From Nocardioides alpinus (GTDB lineage: Bacteria > Actinomycetota > Actinomycetes > Propionibacteriales > Nocardioidaceae): a stretch of 64,000 nucleotides of DNA. Below are positions 30,258 through 38,851 of the stretch, piece after piece. Numbering within the stretch: position 1 is the first letter of the stretch; every line of letters begins with the position of its first letter. Location: assembly GCF_900112035.1 (NCBI RefSeq), contig NZ_FOKC01000008.1, positions 1 to 64,000 of the forward strand, given 5' to 3'. A program made the position numbers and the translations under genes. The notes beneath the pieces are model-generated. The model had not been told where the DNA came from. It saw only the letters and a program-made list of their open reading frames with translations, and did no database searches.

Positions 30258-31921
30258 CGTCACGGGCGCGACCGGCGCAGTGGCACCGGGCCCTCCCCCG
30301 TGGGTGGGCCCTGGTCGCCGCTGCGCTGGTCGCGCTCGCGCTCGTGCTCGGCAACGGTGCGGCGGCCTCGGCCCACGCCGAGCTCGTCGAGACCGACCCG
30401 GCCGAGGGATCCGTCGTCGAGACCGCACCGGAGACCGTCACGCTGACCTTCAGCGAGGCCGTACGCCTCACCTCGCAGGAGATCGCGGTCTACGACGCGC
30501 AGGGCGAGCCCGTCGCGTCGACCGCGGGCGCGAGCGGCGAGGAGGTCACCGTCGACCTCACCGGGGCCGCGGACCTGCCCGACGGGACCTACGTCGTGTC
30601 CTGGAACGTCCTCTCCGGCGACGGCCACCCGATCGCAGGAGCCCTGACCTTCTCGGTGGGCGCGCCGAGCGCGACGGTGGCCGCGCCCCCCGAGCCCGAC
30701 ACGTCGTCGGCGGTCGTGACCGTGCTGCGCGACGTGGTCACCGTCGCCACCCTCCTCGGGTTGCTGCTGGCTGCCGGCCTCGCCTTCTTCACCGCCTTCG
30801 TCCTCCCGCGGTCCTGGACCGGCGCGGAGGTGCGCGGCCGGCTCCGCCGGCTGACGACGTACGCCGCAGGGGCGGGCGCGCTCGGCGCGGTCCTGCAGGT
30901 CCCGCTGGCGTCGGTCTACGGCCAGGGTCTCGAGCTGGGCAGCGTCCTGACGTCCTTCGACCCCGGCGCGGTCGTCAACGAGGTGCTGGCTGCCGCGTGC
31001 GTCGTCGTGGGCCTGGGGGTCGTCCTCCGGGCGGGGTCGCGATGGCTCGTCGGCGCCGGCGCGCTCGTCGCGCTCGCCGGCCCGTCGTTGGTCGGCCACT
31101 CCCGGGCCTTCACCCCGTCAGCACTCCTGGTCGCCGCCGACGTCCTGCACGTCACCGCGGGCGCGGTCTGGCTCGGGGGGCTCGTCGGGCTCGTGCTGAC
31201 GATCCGGGCCCTGGCCGGTCGCGAGGCGCTGGCCGCCGAGACCCTCGCGCGCTTCTCCACCCTTGCCGGCGGCGTGCTGCTCGCCGTCGCGGCGACGGGC
31301 ACCTTCCTGGCCTGGCGCATCGTCGGCTCGTGGACGGGCCTGGTCGAGACGTCGTACGGCCGGCTGCTCCTCGTCAAGGTCGCGATCGCACTCGTCGTGG
31401 CCGGCATCGGCGGCTGGAACCGCTGGAGGGTCCTGCCGTCGGTGCACGCGGCGGTGGGCTTCGGCGACCGCGAGCGAGCGGCTGCTGCAGTCACCCGGAC
31501 CGTGCGGGTCGAGGCCGTGCTGCTGGTGGCGCTCCTCGGCGTCACCGGCTTCCTCGTCAACCAGTCCCCGCGCCCGGCGCCGGTCACGCCCGCCTCAGGC
31601 ACGACGGGCGTCGGGGCCGCGACCGCCGGCGACCTGCGCGTCCTCGCGGTGATGGACCCGCGGCGTACGGGCTCCAACGCGATCCTCGTGCAGGTGCAGG
31701 ACGCGGCCGGCGAGCCCTACGACCCACCCACCCACCCGGTGGTCTCCGTCAGCACGGACGGCCTCGACATCGGCGAGGTCACCATGACGCCGACCGGCGC
31801 GGGCACCTACCGCGGCGAGGTCGTGGTGCCGCGCCCCGGCGAGTGGGACGTGCAGGTGAGCATCCGGCTGAGCCGCTTCGAGAACCCGGTGACGACGGTC
31901 AGGCTGACCGTCTCACGCTGA
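30254..31921 (+). CDS. CopC-CopD fusion copper transport protein (YcnJ-like)
   Basis: The 555-residue protein has a signal peptide ending ASA/HAELVETDPAEGS, where the His starts the CopC domain (about 41-135, with SGDGHPIAGALTFSV). A CopD membrane domain of about eight spans follows (about 150-460, with GPSLVGHSRAF and DVLHVTAGAVWLGGLVGLVL). A C-terminal beta domain resembling FixH/YtkA (about 470-555) is less common in such fusions. It is expected to bind copper outside and move it across the membrane. GTG 30254 overlaps the ycnI stop by 4 bases. Confidence 0.9.
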   Translation: MTSRARPAQWHRALPRGWALVAAALVALALVLGNGAAASAHAELVETDPAEGSVVETAPETVTLTFSEAVRLTSQEIAVYDAQGEPVASTAGASGEEVTVDLTGAADLPDGTYVVSWNVLSGDGHPIAGALTFSVGAPSATVAAPPEPDTSSAVVTVLRDVVTVATLLGLLLAAGLAFFTAFVLPRSWTGAEVRGRLRRLTTYAAGAGALGAVLQVPLASVYGQGLELGSVLTSFDPGAVVNEVLAAACVVVGLGVVLRAGSRWLVGAGALVALAGPSLVGHSRAFTPSALLVAADVLHVTAGAVWLGGLVGLVLTIRALAGREALAAETLARFSTLAGGVLLAVAATGTFLAWRIVGSWTGLVETSYGRLLLVKVAIALVVAGIGGWNRWRVLPSVHAAVGFGDRERAAAAVTRTVRVEAVLLVALLGVTGFLVNQSPRPAPVTPASGTTGVGAATAGDLRVLAVMDPRRTGSNAILVQVQDAAGEPYDPPTHPVVSVSTDGLDIGEVTMTPTGAGTYRGEVVVPRPGEWDVQVSIRLSRFENPVTTVRLTVSR

Positions 31922-32767
31922 GTCGGGAGCGGGTGCGACGGTGAGCTCGACCGGCACCGTGTGCAGGAAGCCGTCGACGCGCACCTGGACGAAGAGCCGG
32001 TAGTCTCCGGGCTCCGCGATGTCTGCGTGGAACGTCAGCTCGGAGCCGTCCTCGGTGACGTCGGGCGCGTCGAGCGGGTGCAGGTGGACCATGGCGCCGG
32101 TCTCCGTGTGGAAGCCGGTGACGTGGCTGTAGGAGCCGAGGTAGGTGCCGAGCTCGACCGGGTTGCCCGCGGCGTCGCGCACCACGAGCCGCAGCAGGCC
32201 GTTGGGGCCTGCGGTCGGCGCCTGCGAGACCGTCACGTCCACGACGTGGTCCTCGGCGAGCAGGTCGCCCGGGTCACCGGGGGGCAGCGCGAGCGGGCGA
32301 CCGAGCACCACGTGGTCACCGTTGCCGCCGTCGTCGACGGCGACGAACTCGGTGACGACGCGGTAGCCACCGGCGTCGGGTACGTCGAAGGGTGCGGTCC
32401 ACGTGCCGTCGTCCGCGCGCGTGGGGTGCAGGTGACGGAAGACGGTGAGGTCGTCGTTGACGACGTAGAGGTGCAGCTCCTTGGTGAGCTCCTCGACGTA
32501 GTCGGTGACCGGGTCGCCGTCGAAGTCGTCGATGCGGAACCGCACCTCCCCGATGCCGTCGGGCTTCTCCCGCACCTGCAGCCCGTCCAGCGAGTAGCCC
32601 ACCTCGGAGACCTGCGTCCCGTCGCCGACGGCCATCGAGACCATCCCGCCCCCGGCGTGGGAGTGGCCGGCTGCGACCTGGGTCTCGGCATCGGCGGAGC
32701 AGCCCGCGAGCACGACGAGCGCCGCGACCGACAGCGCGGGGCTGGCGCGGCGCAGGCACATGGTCAC
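31913..32767 (-). CDS. Lipoprotein, likely metal-related, convergent with the copper operon
   Basis: The 284-residue protein has a lipobox LAGC (lipid-modified Cys about residue 23) and a His/Gly-rich mature start (AAGHSHAGGGMVSM). The beta-rich body has repeated ELHLYVVNDDLTVFRHLHP and GAMVHLHPLDAP segments, similar to secreted proteins found beside copper genes. It overlaps the CopCD gene end by 9 bases in convergent orientation. GTG 32767 is chosen because TACGCT (32774-32779) lies 6 bases upstream. Copper binding is inferred from the His content and location only. Confidence 0.7.
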   Translation of the reverse strand: MTMCLRRASPALSVAALVVLAGCSADAETQVAAGHSHAGGGMVSMAVGDGTQVSEVGYSLDGLQVREKPDGIGEVRFRIDDFDGDPVTDYVEELTKELHLYVVNDDLTVFRHLHPTRADDGTWTAPFDVPDAGGYRVVTEFVAVDDGGNGDHVVLGRPLALPPGDPGDLLAEDHVVDVTVSQAPTAGPNGLLRLVVRDAAGNPVELGTYLGSYSHVTGFHTETGAMVHLHPLDAPDVTEDGSELTFHADIAEPGDYRLFVQVRVDGFLHTVPVELTVAPAPDSA

Positions 32768-32795
32768 CGGGCCAGCGTACGAGGTCGCCCCCGGC

Positions 32796-33968
32796 TCAGA
32801 GCTGCGACTGCACCCCGTTGAGGAGCTGGCGGGCCATCACGATCCGCTGGACCTGGTTGGTGCCCTCGTAGATCTGAGTGATCTTGGCGTCGCGCATCAT
32901 CCGCTCGACCGGGTAGTCGCGGGTGAAGCCGTAGCCGCCGAGCACCTGCACCGCGTTGACGGTCACCTCCATCGCGACGTCGGAGGCGAAGCACTTCGCG
33001 GCCGCACCGAAGAAGGTGAGGTCGTCGTCGCCGCGCTCGGACCGGCCGGCAGCGGCGTACGTCATCTGGCGGGCGGCCTCGACCTTCATGCCCATGTCGG
33101 CGAGCATGAACTGCATGCCCTGGAAGTCGGAGATCGACTTCCCGAACTGCTGGCGCTCCTTGGCGTAGTCCAGCGCGTAGTCCAGCGCCCCCTGCGCGAC
33201 ACCGACCGCCTGCGCGGCGATGGTGACGCGGGTGTGGTCGAGGGTCTGCATGGCGGTGACGAAGCCGGTGCCCTCCTCGCCGATCATCCGGCTGGCCGGG
33301 ATCCGGACCTTGTCGAAGTAGACCTCGCGCGTCGGCGAGCCCTTGATGCCGAGCTTCTTCTCCGGCGCACCGAAGGAGACGCCCTCGTCGGACTTCTCCA
33401 CCACGAAGGCCGAGATGCCGCCGCGGGTCTTCTTCTCCGTGTCGGTCACGGCCATGACCGTGTAGAACTCCGACTCGCCGGCGTTGGTGATCCAGCGCTT
33501 CACCCCGTCGATGACCCACTCGTCACCGTCGCGGACCGCGCGGGTCTTCATGCCACCGGCATCGGAGCCGGCGTCGGGCTCGGAGAGGCAGTAGGAGAAG
33601 CCGCCCTCGCCCCTCGCCAGCTTGGTCAGGTAGGTCGCCTTGAGCTCCTCCGAGCCCGCGATCATCACCGGCAGCGAGCCGAGCTTGTTGACCGCCGGGA
33701 TCAGGCTCGAGCTGACGCACGCCCGGGCGACCTCCTCGATGACCAGGACGGTGGCGAGCGCGTCGGCCCCGGCACCGCCGTACGCCTCCGGCACGTGCGG
33801 GGCGTGGAAGTCCGACGCGAGCAGCGCGGCGGCCGCCTCGTGCGGGTAGCGCGCCTCCTCGTCCACCACGGCCGCGAACGGCGCGATCTTCGCGTCGGCG
33901 ACGGCGCGGACGGCCTCGCGAATGGCCTGGTGCTCCTCGGAGAGGGCGTACATCGGGAAGTCGCTCAT
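32796..33968 (-). CDS. Acyl-CoA dehydrogenase (FadE25-like)
   Basis: The 390-residue flavoprotein has the ACAD signatures YCLSEPDAGSDAGGMKTRA and, near the C-terminus, QIYEGTNQVQRIVMARQLL with the catalytic Glu. It catalyses alpha,beta-dehydrogenation of acyl-CoA, passing electrons to ETF. Its place near purE/purK matches Rv3274c (fadE25). Substrate chain length cannot be set from sequence. Confidence 0.92.
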   Translation of the reverse strand: MSDFPMYALSEEHQAIREAVRAVADAKIAPFAAVVDEEARYPHEAAAALLASDFHAPHVPEAYGGAGADALATVLVIEEVARACVSSSLIPAVNKLGSLPVMIAGSEELKATYLTKLARGEGGFSYCLSEPDAGSDAGGMKTRAVRDGDEWVIDGVKRWITNAGESEFYTVMAVTDTEKKTRGGISAFVVEKSDEGVSFGAPEKKLGIKGSPTREVYFDKVRIPASRMIGEEGTGFVTAMQTLDHTRVTIAAQAVGVAQGALDYALDYAKERQQFGKSISDFQGMQFMLADMGMKVEAARQMTYAAAGRSERGDDDLTFFGAAAKCFASDVAMEVTVNAVQVLGGYGFTRDYPVERMMRDAKITQIYEGTNQVQRIVMARQLLNGVQSQL

Positions 33969-33975
33969 GGCCGGA

Positions 33976-33981
33976 ATTGTA
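33976..33981 (-). promoter_or_regulatory. Leaderless -10 element of the fadE25-like gene
   Basis: On the minus strand TACAAT is followed by 7 bases and then the ATG at 33968. It is the closest match to the consensus -10 among the start-proximal hexamers in this window. Confidence 0.6.
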
Positions 33982-34067
33982 GGACGTCCATGCTTTGCGG
34001 AGGAGGGGTCTGCAGTGTGGCGAGGACCACCCCGCCACCGGGGTGCGGCGAGGGTGCCGTACGACGA

Positions 34068-34101
34068 ACGCCCGGCCGGTGCCGAGGCACCGACCGGGCG
34101 T
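34068..34101 (-). terminator. Long GC hairpin downstream of the DUF6801 gene
   Basis: ACGCCCGG (34068-34075) and CGGTGCC (34077-34083) pair with GGCACCG (34086-34092) and CCGGGCGT (34094-34101), giving a 15-bp stem with one internal C/A mismatch and a two-base tip. It lies 19 bases beyond the DUF6801 stop. No T-tract is present, so this may be a non-canonical actinobacterial terminator. Confidence 0.5.
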
Positions 34102-34119
34102 CCAGGCCGCGGGTCCGGG

Positions 34120-35043
34120 TCAGCGGACCTTGATCACGACCTTCTTGTCCTTGGACTTCTCGGTGAAGTCGTCACCGAGGTAGAGCACCTTGACCTTGGT
34201 CTTGCCGGCCGGGAGGGCCTTCTTGAGCTCGACCTTGACCTTGCCCTTGGCGTTGAGCACGCCCTTGCCGAGCGTCTTCTTGCCGAGCATCACCTTGACC
34301 TTGCCGGTCGGGACCTCGTTGGCGGCCTCGACGACGACCTTGAGCTTGGTCTTCTTGCCCAGCGGGGTGACCTTCTTGGTCGGCGTCGCCACGGTGGTCG
34401 ACTCGTTCTCGGCCAGGACGATCGAGCCCAGGCTCGTCGGCGAGCCCGCCTTGAGGGCGCACGGCACGTCGGCCAGCATCGTCACGTCGCCCTGCTTGGT
34501 GGCGGTGAACTTGAACGCCGAGGGGACCACGATGTCGTAGGTGCCGGCACCGGGCAGGTTGACCGGCACGGTGGAGGCCGGCACGGCACCCGCGGTGGTG
34601 ACCGGGTTCGGCGTGTTGAGCGTCAGCGGGGTGTTGGCCGTCGTGGGCACCGCGGTCTGCGGGAACCGGGCGTTCTGCAGCGGCAGGGCGGCGGCGTCGG
34701 AGGACGACAGCTCGTCCAGGGACGCCACCATGTCGTTGGAGAAGCCACCGATGGTGGTCGCACCGAACAGGCCCTTGGCGGCGTCGACGACGTCGCCGGG
34801 GAGCGTCACGCTGAGCAGCACCGGGATGGCCGGGGCGTCGAGGCCGGCGTTGGCGGCCGCGGGCAGCGTGGCGGTGATCGACACCGGGATGTCCCGGGCG
34901 CCGAGGCTCGGGAAGGTGCAGGTGTAGGTGGTGGCCGCGGTGGCCGCCTGGGCTGCCGGCGCCGCCAGGGCGACGAGCGCACCGGCGCTCAGCGCGCCGG
35001 CAGCAGCGAGGGCGCCGAGGCGCCGGGATGCAGTGTGGGGCAT
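34120..35043 (-). CDS. Secreted protein with DUF6801 and Ig-like domain
   Basis: The 307-residue protein has a clear signal peptide ending AQA. A DUF6801-type domain (about 35-215, starting TYTCTFPSLGARDIPVSITATLP, with Cys near both ends) is followed by an Ig-like bacterial domain (about 225-307) that is exceptionally Lys/Val-rich (LGKKTKLKVVVEAANEVPTGKVKVMLGKKTLG). It is probably a surface or secreted structural protein; function is unknown. ATG 35043 has a GGAGGG site upstream. Confidence 0.8.
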   Translation of the reverse strand: MPHTASRRLGALAAAGALSAGALVALAAPAAQAATAATTYTCTFPSLGARDIPVSITATLPAAANAGLDAPAIPVLLSVTLPGDVVDAAKGLFGATTIGGFSNDMVASLDELSSSDAAALPLQNARFPQTAVPTTANTPLTLNTPNPVTTAGAVPASTVPVNLPGAGTYDIVVPSAFKFTATKQGDVTMLADVPCALKAGSPTSLGSIVLAENESTTVATPTKKVTPLGKKTKLKVVVEAANEVPTGKVKVMLGKKTLGKGVLNAKGKVKVELKKALPAGKTKVKVLYLGDDFTEKSKDKKVVIKVR

Positions 35044-35197
35044 GGGGTGGTTTCCCTCCGTGGAAAAGTGTGACGGTGGTCATCCCATCACATGTGACCC
35101 CTCCTGCACATCCGCCACACCCGTCCGACTACCAACGGGTAACCGTCGCTGCGGCGCATGCCCCGGCACCGGTGGCGCCGAGCGTTATCGTGACCGG

Positions 35198-35614
35198 GTG
35201 AGCGCGGACTGGCAGGACCCCCGGACCATCGAGAAGATGCTCGACGACGCCGAGACGTGGGCCGTCGTCGGGCTCTCCGACAATCCCGCTCGCACGGCGT
35301 ACTCGATCGCCACGCTGCTGCAGGAGAGCGGCAAGCGGATCGTTCCCATCCACCCCGACGCCCCTACCGTCCTCGGCGAGCAGGGGTACGCCACGCTCGC
35401 CGAGGTGCCCTTCCCCATCGACGTGGTCGACGTGTTCCGCCGCTCCGACGCGGCCGGCGAGTTCGCCGACCAGGCCGTCGCCATCGGTGCGGGTGGGGTC
35501 TGGTTCCAGCTCGGCGTCGTCGACGAGGCGGCCTTCGAGCGCACCACGGCCGCGGGCGTGCCGATGGTCATGGACACCTGCCCGGCCATCGAGTGGCGCC
35601 GACGCGGTCGCTGA
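35198..35614 (+). CDS. CoA-binding domain protein (YccU type)
   Basis: The 138-residue single-domain protein has the Rossmann-type CoA_binding_2 fold: WAVVGLSDNPARTAYSIATLLQESGKRIVPIHP, DVVDVFRRSDAAGEFADQAVAIGAGGVWFQLGV, and VMDTCPAIEW at the end. It likely binds CoA or a CoA derivative in the cytosol; the role is unknown. The GTG start is fixed by TATCGT (35186-35191) 6 bases upstream, which fits leaderless transcription. Confidence 0.88.
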   Translation: MSADWQDPRTIEKMLDDAETWAVVGLSDNPARTAYSIATLLQESGKRIVPIHPDAPTVLGEQGYATLAEVPFPIDVVDVFRRSDAAGEFADQAVAIGAGGVWFQLGVVDEAAFERTTAAGVPMVMDTCPAIEWRRRGR

Positions 35615-35620
35615 CCCGCG

Positions 35621-36829
35621 TCAGCCCTCCCACACCAGCGCGACGACGTGCGCGGCGATGGCGAGGCTGGAGGTCGCGGCGGGCGACGGCGCGTTGCGGA
35701 TGCAGGTGATCTGGCCGGAGCTGGTGATCCGGAAGTCGTCGACCAGGCTCCCGTCGCGCTCCACGGCCTGGGCGCGTACGCCGCTGCCGGCGCGGACCAC
35801 GTCGTCGGCACCGATGTCCGGGACGTAGCGCTGCGCCTTCGCCATGTAGGCGCGCTTCGACAGCGACCCCCGCACCTCGCTCGCACCCGTACGCCAGTGG
35901 GCGTGGGCCAGGTGCCAGAAGCCCGGCCAGCCGAGGGTGTCGCGCAGGTCGGCGGCCGAGACGTCGCGGCGCCGGTAGCCCTCGCGCCGGGTCGCCAGGA
36001 CCGCGTTGGGTCCGACCTCGAGCCCACCGGTGACGCGGCGGGTGAAGTGGACGCCGAGGAACGGGTAGCGCGGGTCGGGCACCGGGTAGACCATGCCGCG
36101 GACCAGGTCCTGCTTGGCGGCGGAGACCGCCATGTACTCCCCGCGGAACGGCAGGATCCGCGGTCCGACCTGGCCGTCCACCTGCGCGGAGACGCGGTCG
36201 GCGTGCAGGCCGGCGGCGACGACCAGTCGGTCCACCACCACGGGTGCGTCCTCGCCGTCGACCCGCACGTGGACCTGGCCGGCCCGCCGCTCGATCGCGC
36301 CGACCGTTGCGCCGAGCCGCACCTGTCCGCCGGCGGCGGTCACCTCGGCCGCCATCGCCTCGGCGACCGCGACGTAGTCCGTGATGGCCGTGGCCGGGGA
36401 GTGCAGCGCCGCCAGGCCGGCGGCGTACGGCTCCACGTCACGGATCTGCTCGGGGGCCAGCCGTCGCAGCCCCGGGACGCCGTTGGCCGTGGCCGTCTCC
36501 TCGAGCCGGTCCAGGCGGTCGAGCTCGTCGCGGTCGACGGCGACGACGAGCTTGCCGCACTCGTCGTAGGCGATCGCGTGCTCGGCACAGAAGTCGCGGA
36601 GCAGGTGGCGACCGCGGGTGCACAGCTCGGCCTTGAGCGTGCCGGGACGGTAGTAGATGCCGGCGTGCACGACCCCGGAGTTGTGGCCGGTCTGGTGGGC
36701 CGCGAGGCGGTCCTCCTTCTCCAGGACGATCACGCGGGTCCCGGGTCGCCGGCGCACCAGCTCGCGCGCGATCGCGACGCCGACGATGCCACCGCCGACC
36801 ACTCCCACCGTCTCGTCCGCCATGGGCAT
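35621..36829 (-). CDS. lhgO: L-2-hydroxyglutarate oxidase
   Basis: The 402-residue FAD enzyme has the DAO-type nucleotide site VGVVGGGIVGVAIARELVRR, the GHNSGVVHAGIYYRPGTLKAELC block typical of LhgO, and a C-terminal DDFRITSSGQITCIRNAPSPAATSSLAIA. It oxidises L-2-hydroxyglutarate to 2-oxoglutarate, removing a side product of central metabolism. It converges on the CoA-binding gene with 6 bases between stops and is divergent from arfB. Start ATG 36829 or 36823. Confidence 0.92.
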   Translation of the reverse strand: MPMADETVGVVGGGIVGVAIARELVRRRPGTRVIVLEKEDRLAAHQTGHNSGVVHAGIYYRPGTLKAELCTRGRHLLRDFCAEHAIAYDECGKLVVAVDRDELDRLDRLEETATANGVPGLRRLAPEQIRDVEPYAAGLAALHSPATAITDYVAVAEAMAAEVTAAGGQVRLGATVGAIERRAGQVHVRVDGEDAPVVVDRLVVAAGLHADRVSAQVDGQVGPRILPFRGEYMAVSAAKQDLVRGMVYPVPDPRYPFLGVHFTRRVTGGLEVGPNAVLATRREGYRRRDVSAADLRDTLGWPGFWHLAHAHWRTGASEVRGSLSKRAYMAKAQRYVPDIGADDVVRAGSGVRAQAVERDGSLVDDFRITSSGQITCIRNAPSPAATSSLAIAAHVVALVWEG

Positions 36830-36874
36830 GACGCTGGTGGGTCACCGTGCCCTGCGTCAAGCCACAATGGCGGT

Positions 36875-37303
36875 ATGCGCGACCTCCTCGTCCCCTCCGG
36901 CCCCGGGCTGCCCGACGGCCTGGTCGTGCCCGCGGCCGAGCTGGTGGAGCGGTTCTCGAAGTCGCCCGGACCCGGCGGCCAGTCGGTGAACACGACCGAC
37001 TCGCGCGTGGAGCTGGAGTACGACGTTCGCTCGTCCGCAGCGCTCACCGAGACCCAGCGGAACCGGGCGCTGCGCCGCTGGCCCGAGGGACGGGTGTCGA
37101 TCGCCGCGTCCGAGCACCGCTCCCAGCACCGCAACCGGGTCGCGGCACGTGAGCGGCTGGCCGACCTGCTGCGCGAGGCGCTCGCCCCGCCTCCGCCTCC
37201 CCGACGTCCGACGCGACCCAGCCGGGGCTCGAAGGAACGCCGCCTCAAGGCGAAGAAGGAGCGGGGCCGGACCAAGTCGCTGCGGGGGCGGGTGACCGAC
37301 TGA
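36875..37303 (+). CDS. arfB: Alternative ribosome rescue factor ArfB (peptidyl-tRNA hydrolase)
   Basis: The 142-residue protein has the class-I release-factor GGQ motif (SKSPGPGGQSVNTTDSRVELEYD, G34-G35-Q36) and an Arg/Lys-rich C-terminal tail (GSKERRLKAKKERGRTKSLRGR), which in ArfB enters the empty mRNA channel. It frees stalled ribosomes by hydrolysing peptidyl-tRNA. It lacks the codon-recognition domains of RF1/RF2. ATG 36875 lies 6 bases after CACAAT, a near-consensus -10. Confidence 0.92.
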   Translation: MRDLLVPSGPGLPDGLVVPAAELVERFSKSPGPGGQSVNTTDSRVELEYDVRSSAALTETQRNRALRRWPEGRVSIAASEHRSQHRNRVAARERLADLLREALAPPPPPRRPTRPSRGSKERRLKAKKERGRTKSLRGRVTD

Positions 37304-37323
37304 CCGGGGCGGAGCCGCTCCGG
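37304..37323. terminator. Hairpin between convergent arfB and oxidoreductase genes
   Basis: CCGG-G-GCGG then AG then CCGC-T-CCGG forms a compact stem with a G-T wobble. It sits in the 23-base gap between two convergent stop codons. No T-tract on either strand. Confidence 0.4.
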
Positions 37324-37326
37324 GAC

Positions 37327-38310
37327 CTAGGACAGGTCGACGGTGCCCTCGACGGGGGTGATGCCGAGCTGCTCGAGGGCCTCCTGCATCACCCACTGCA
37401 CGCCGAGGGTGTCGTCGAGCGGCACCAGCGGGCTCTCGGTGCGGCCTTCGGCCAGGCACTCGCCGACGTGGATGATCTCGTGGGAGTACCCGCGGCCGAG
37501 CGCCGGCGCGTCGATCTCCTGCGCCGGGTCCCCCTCGCGTCGCAGCACGAGGCGTGTCGGGTGGTGGAACTCCGGGCCGAGCTCGATCGAGCCCCGCGTG
37601 CCGATGATCGTCGCCCGCACGCCGGTCGCCGCCTGCAGTGAGGTCGAGAGGGCTGCCCCGCGCCCGTCGTCGTACGACAGGAGCAGCGAGGCGGTGGCGT
37701 CGGTGCCGTTGGGGAAGAGCGTGCCCGATGTCGTGACCCGGTCGGGCGTGCCGAGGAAGTGCTGGGCGAAGGAGATGGGGTAGACCCCGAGGTCGAGGAC
37801 GGCGCCGCCGCCCAGCTCCGGGGCGAAGAGCCGGTGGGTGGGGTCGTAGCGCCGGTGGGCGCCGAGGTCGGCGTGCACCGAGGTGACCTCGCCGATCTCG
37901 CCGGCGGCCACCAGCTCGCGCGCCGTGGCCACCGCGGGCTGGAGGCGGGTCCACATCGCCTCCATGCAGAAGACGCCGGCCTCCCGTGCCGCCGCCACGA
38001 CCTCGCGAGCGCCGTCGAGGGTCGCGGTGAAGGCCTTCTCGACCAGGACCGGGGTGCCGTGCGCGATCGCGGCCAGGGCGAGGTCGCGGTGCTGGGGGTG
38101 CGGGGTGGCGATGTAGAGCACGTCGAGGTCCGCGGCGACCACGTCGGCGTAGGTCATGCCGACCACGCCGCGCGGGGACGCGAAGGCCTCGGCCCGCTCG
38201 AGGGTGCGGCTGCCGATCGCGACGAGCTCGGCGTCGGGGACGACGGCGAAGTCGTCGAGGAACGCCTCGGCCATCCCGCCGGTGCCGGCGACACCCCATC
38301 GCGTCGTCAT
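37327..38310 (-). CDS. Gfo/Idh/MocA family NAD(P)-dependent oxidoreductase
   Basis: The 327-residue protein has the N-terminal Rossmann motif WGVAGTGGMAEAFL, the EKAFT substrate/cofactor Lys motif (in VLVEKAFT), and a C-terminal GFO_IDH_MocA domain (GGGAVLDLGVYPISFAQHFLG). Such enzymes oxidise or reduce sugars, inositols or dihydrodiols. Its start touches the purE stop by one base, so it is the last gene of the purK-purE unit, though no purine role is known for the family. Confidence 0.88.
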   Translation of the reverse strand: MTTRWGVAGTGGMAEAFLDDFAVVPDAELVAIGSRTLERAEAFASPRGVVGMTYADVVAADLDVLYIATPHPQHRDLALAAIAHGTPVLVEKAFTATLDGAREVVAAAREAGVFCMEAMWTRLQPAVATARELVAAGEIGEVTSVHADLGAHRRYDPTHRLFAPELGGGAVLDLGVYPISFAQHFLGTPDRVTTSGTLFPNGTDATASLLLSYDDGRGAALSTSLQAATGVRATIIGTRGSIELGPEFHHPTRLVLRREGDPAQEIDAPALGRGYSHEIIHVGECLAEGRTESPLVPLDDTLGVQWVMQEALEQLGITPVEGTVDLS

Positions 38311-38834
38311 CAGAACCCCAGCCGGCGCTCGGCGCCCGCGGCGGCCCGGCGTACGACGTCACCCTTGGCGTGGGCGGTCTCGGCGAGCCCGGCCTGGAAG
38401 TCGACGAGGCGCTGCTGGAGATCGGGGTCGCTGGTGCCGAGGATCCGCGCGGCGAGGATGCCGGCGTTCTTGGCGTTGCCGATGGCGACGGTCGCGACGG
38501 GGATCCCGCCGGGCATCTGCACGATGGAGAGCAGGGAGTCCATGCCGTCGAGGTACTTCAGCGGCACCGGGACGCCGATGACCGGCAGCGGACTGACCGC
38601 GGCCAGCATGCCGGGCAGGTGGGCCGCTCCCCCGGCGCCGGCGATGATCACCGACAGCCCGCGCGTGTGGGCCTGCTGGCCCCACGCGATCATCTCGGTC
38701 GGCATCCGGTGCGCGGAGACCACGTCGGCCTCCCACGCGACGCCGAGCTCGGTGAGGACCTCGCCGGCGGCCTGCATCACCGGCCAGTCGGAGTCGGAAC
38801 CCATCACGATGCCGACCTTCGCCTGCTCACTCAT
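38310..38834 (-). CDS. purE: N5-carboxyaminoimidazole ribonucleotide mutase PurE
   Basis: The 174-residue class-I PurE has [20 protein letters not shown] (catalytic His) and [29 protein letters not shown]. It converts N5-CAIR, made by PurK, to CAIR in purine synthesis. ATG 38834 gives the usual length; ATG 38855 (MKASVSD added) overlaps the purK stop as ATGA and is equally possible. The gene order purK-purE matches Rv3276c-Rv3275c. Confidence 0.95.
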   Translation of the reverse strand: MSEQAKVGIVMGSDSDWPVMQAAGEVLTELGVAWEADVVSAHRMPTEMIAWGQQAHTRGLSVIIAGAGGAAHLPGMLAAVSPLPVIGVPVPLKYLDGMDSLLSIVQMPGGIPVATVAIGNAKNAGILAARILGTSDPDLQQRLVDFQAGLAETAHAKGDVVRRAAAGAERRLGF

Positions 38835-38851
38835 GTCACTCACGCTCGCCT

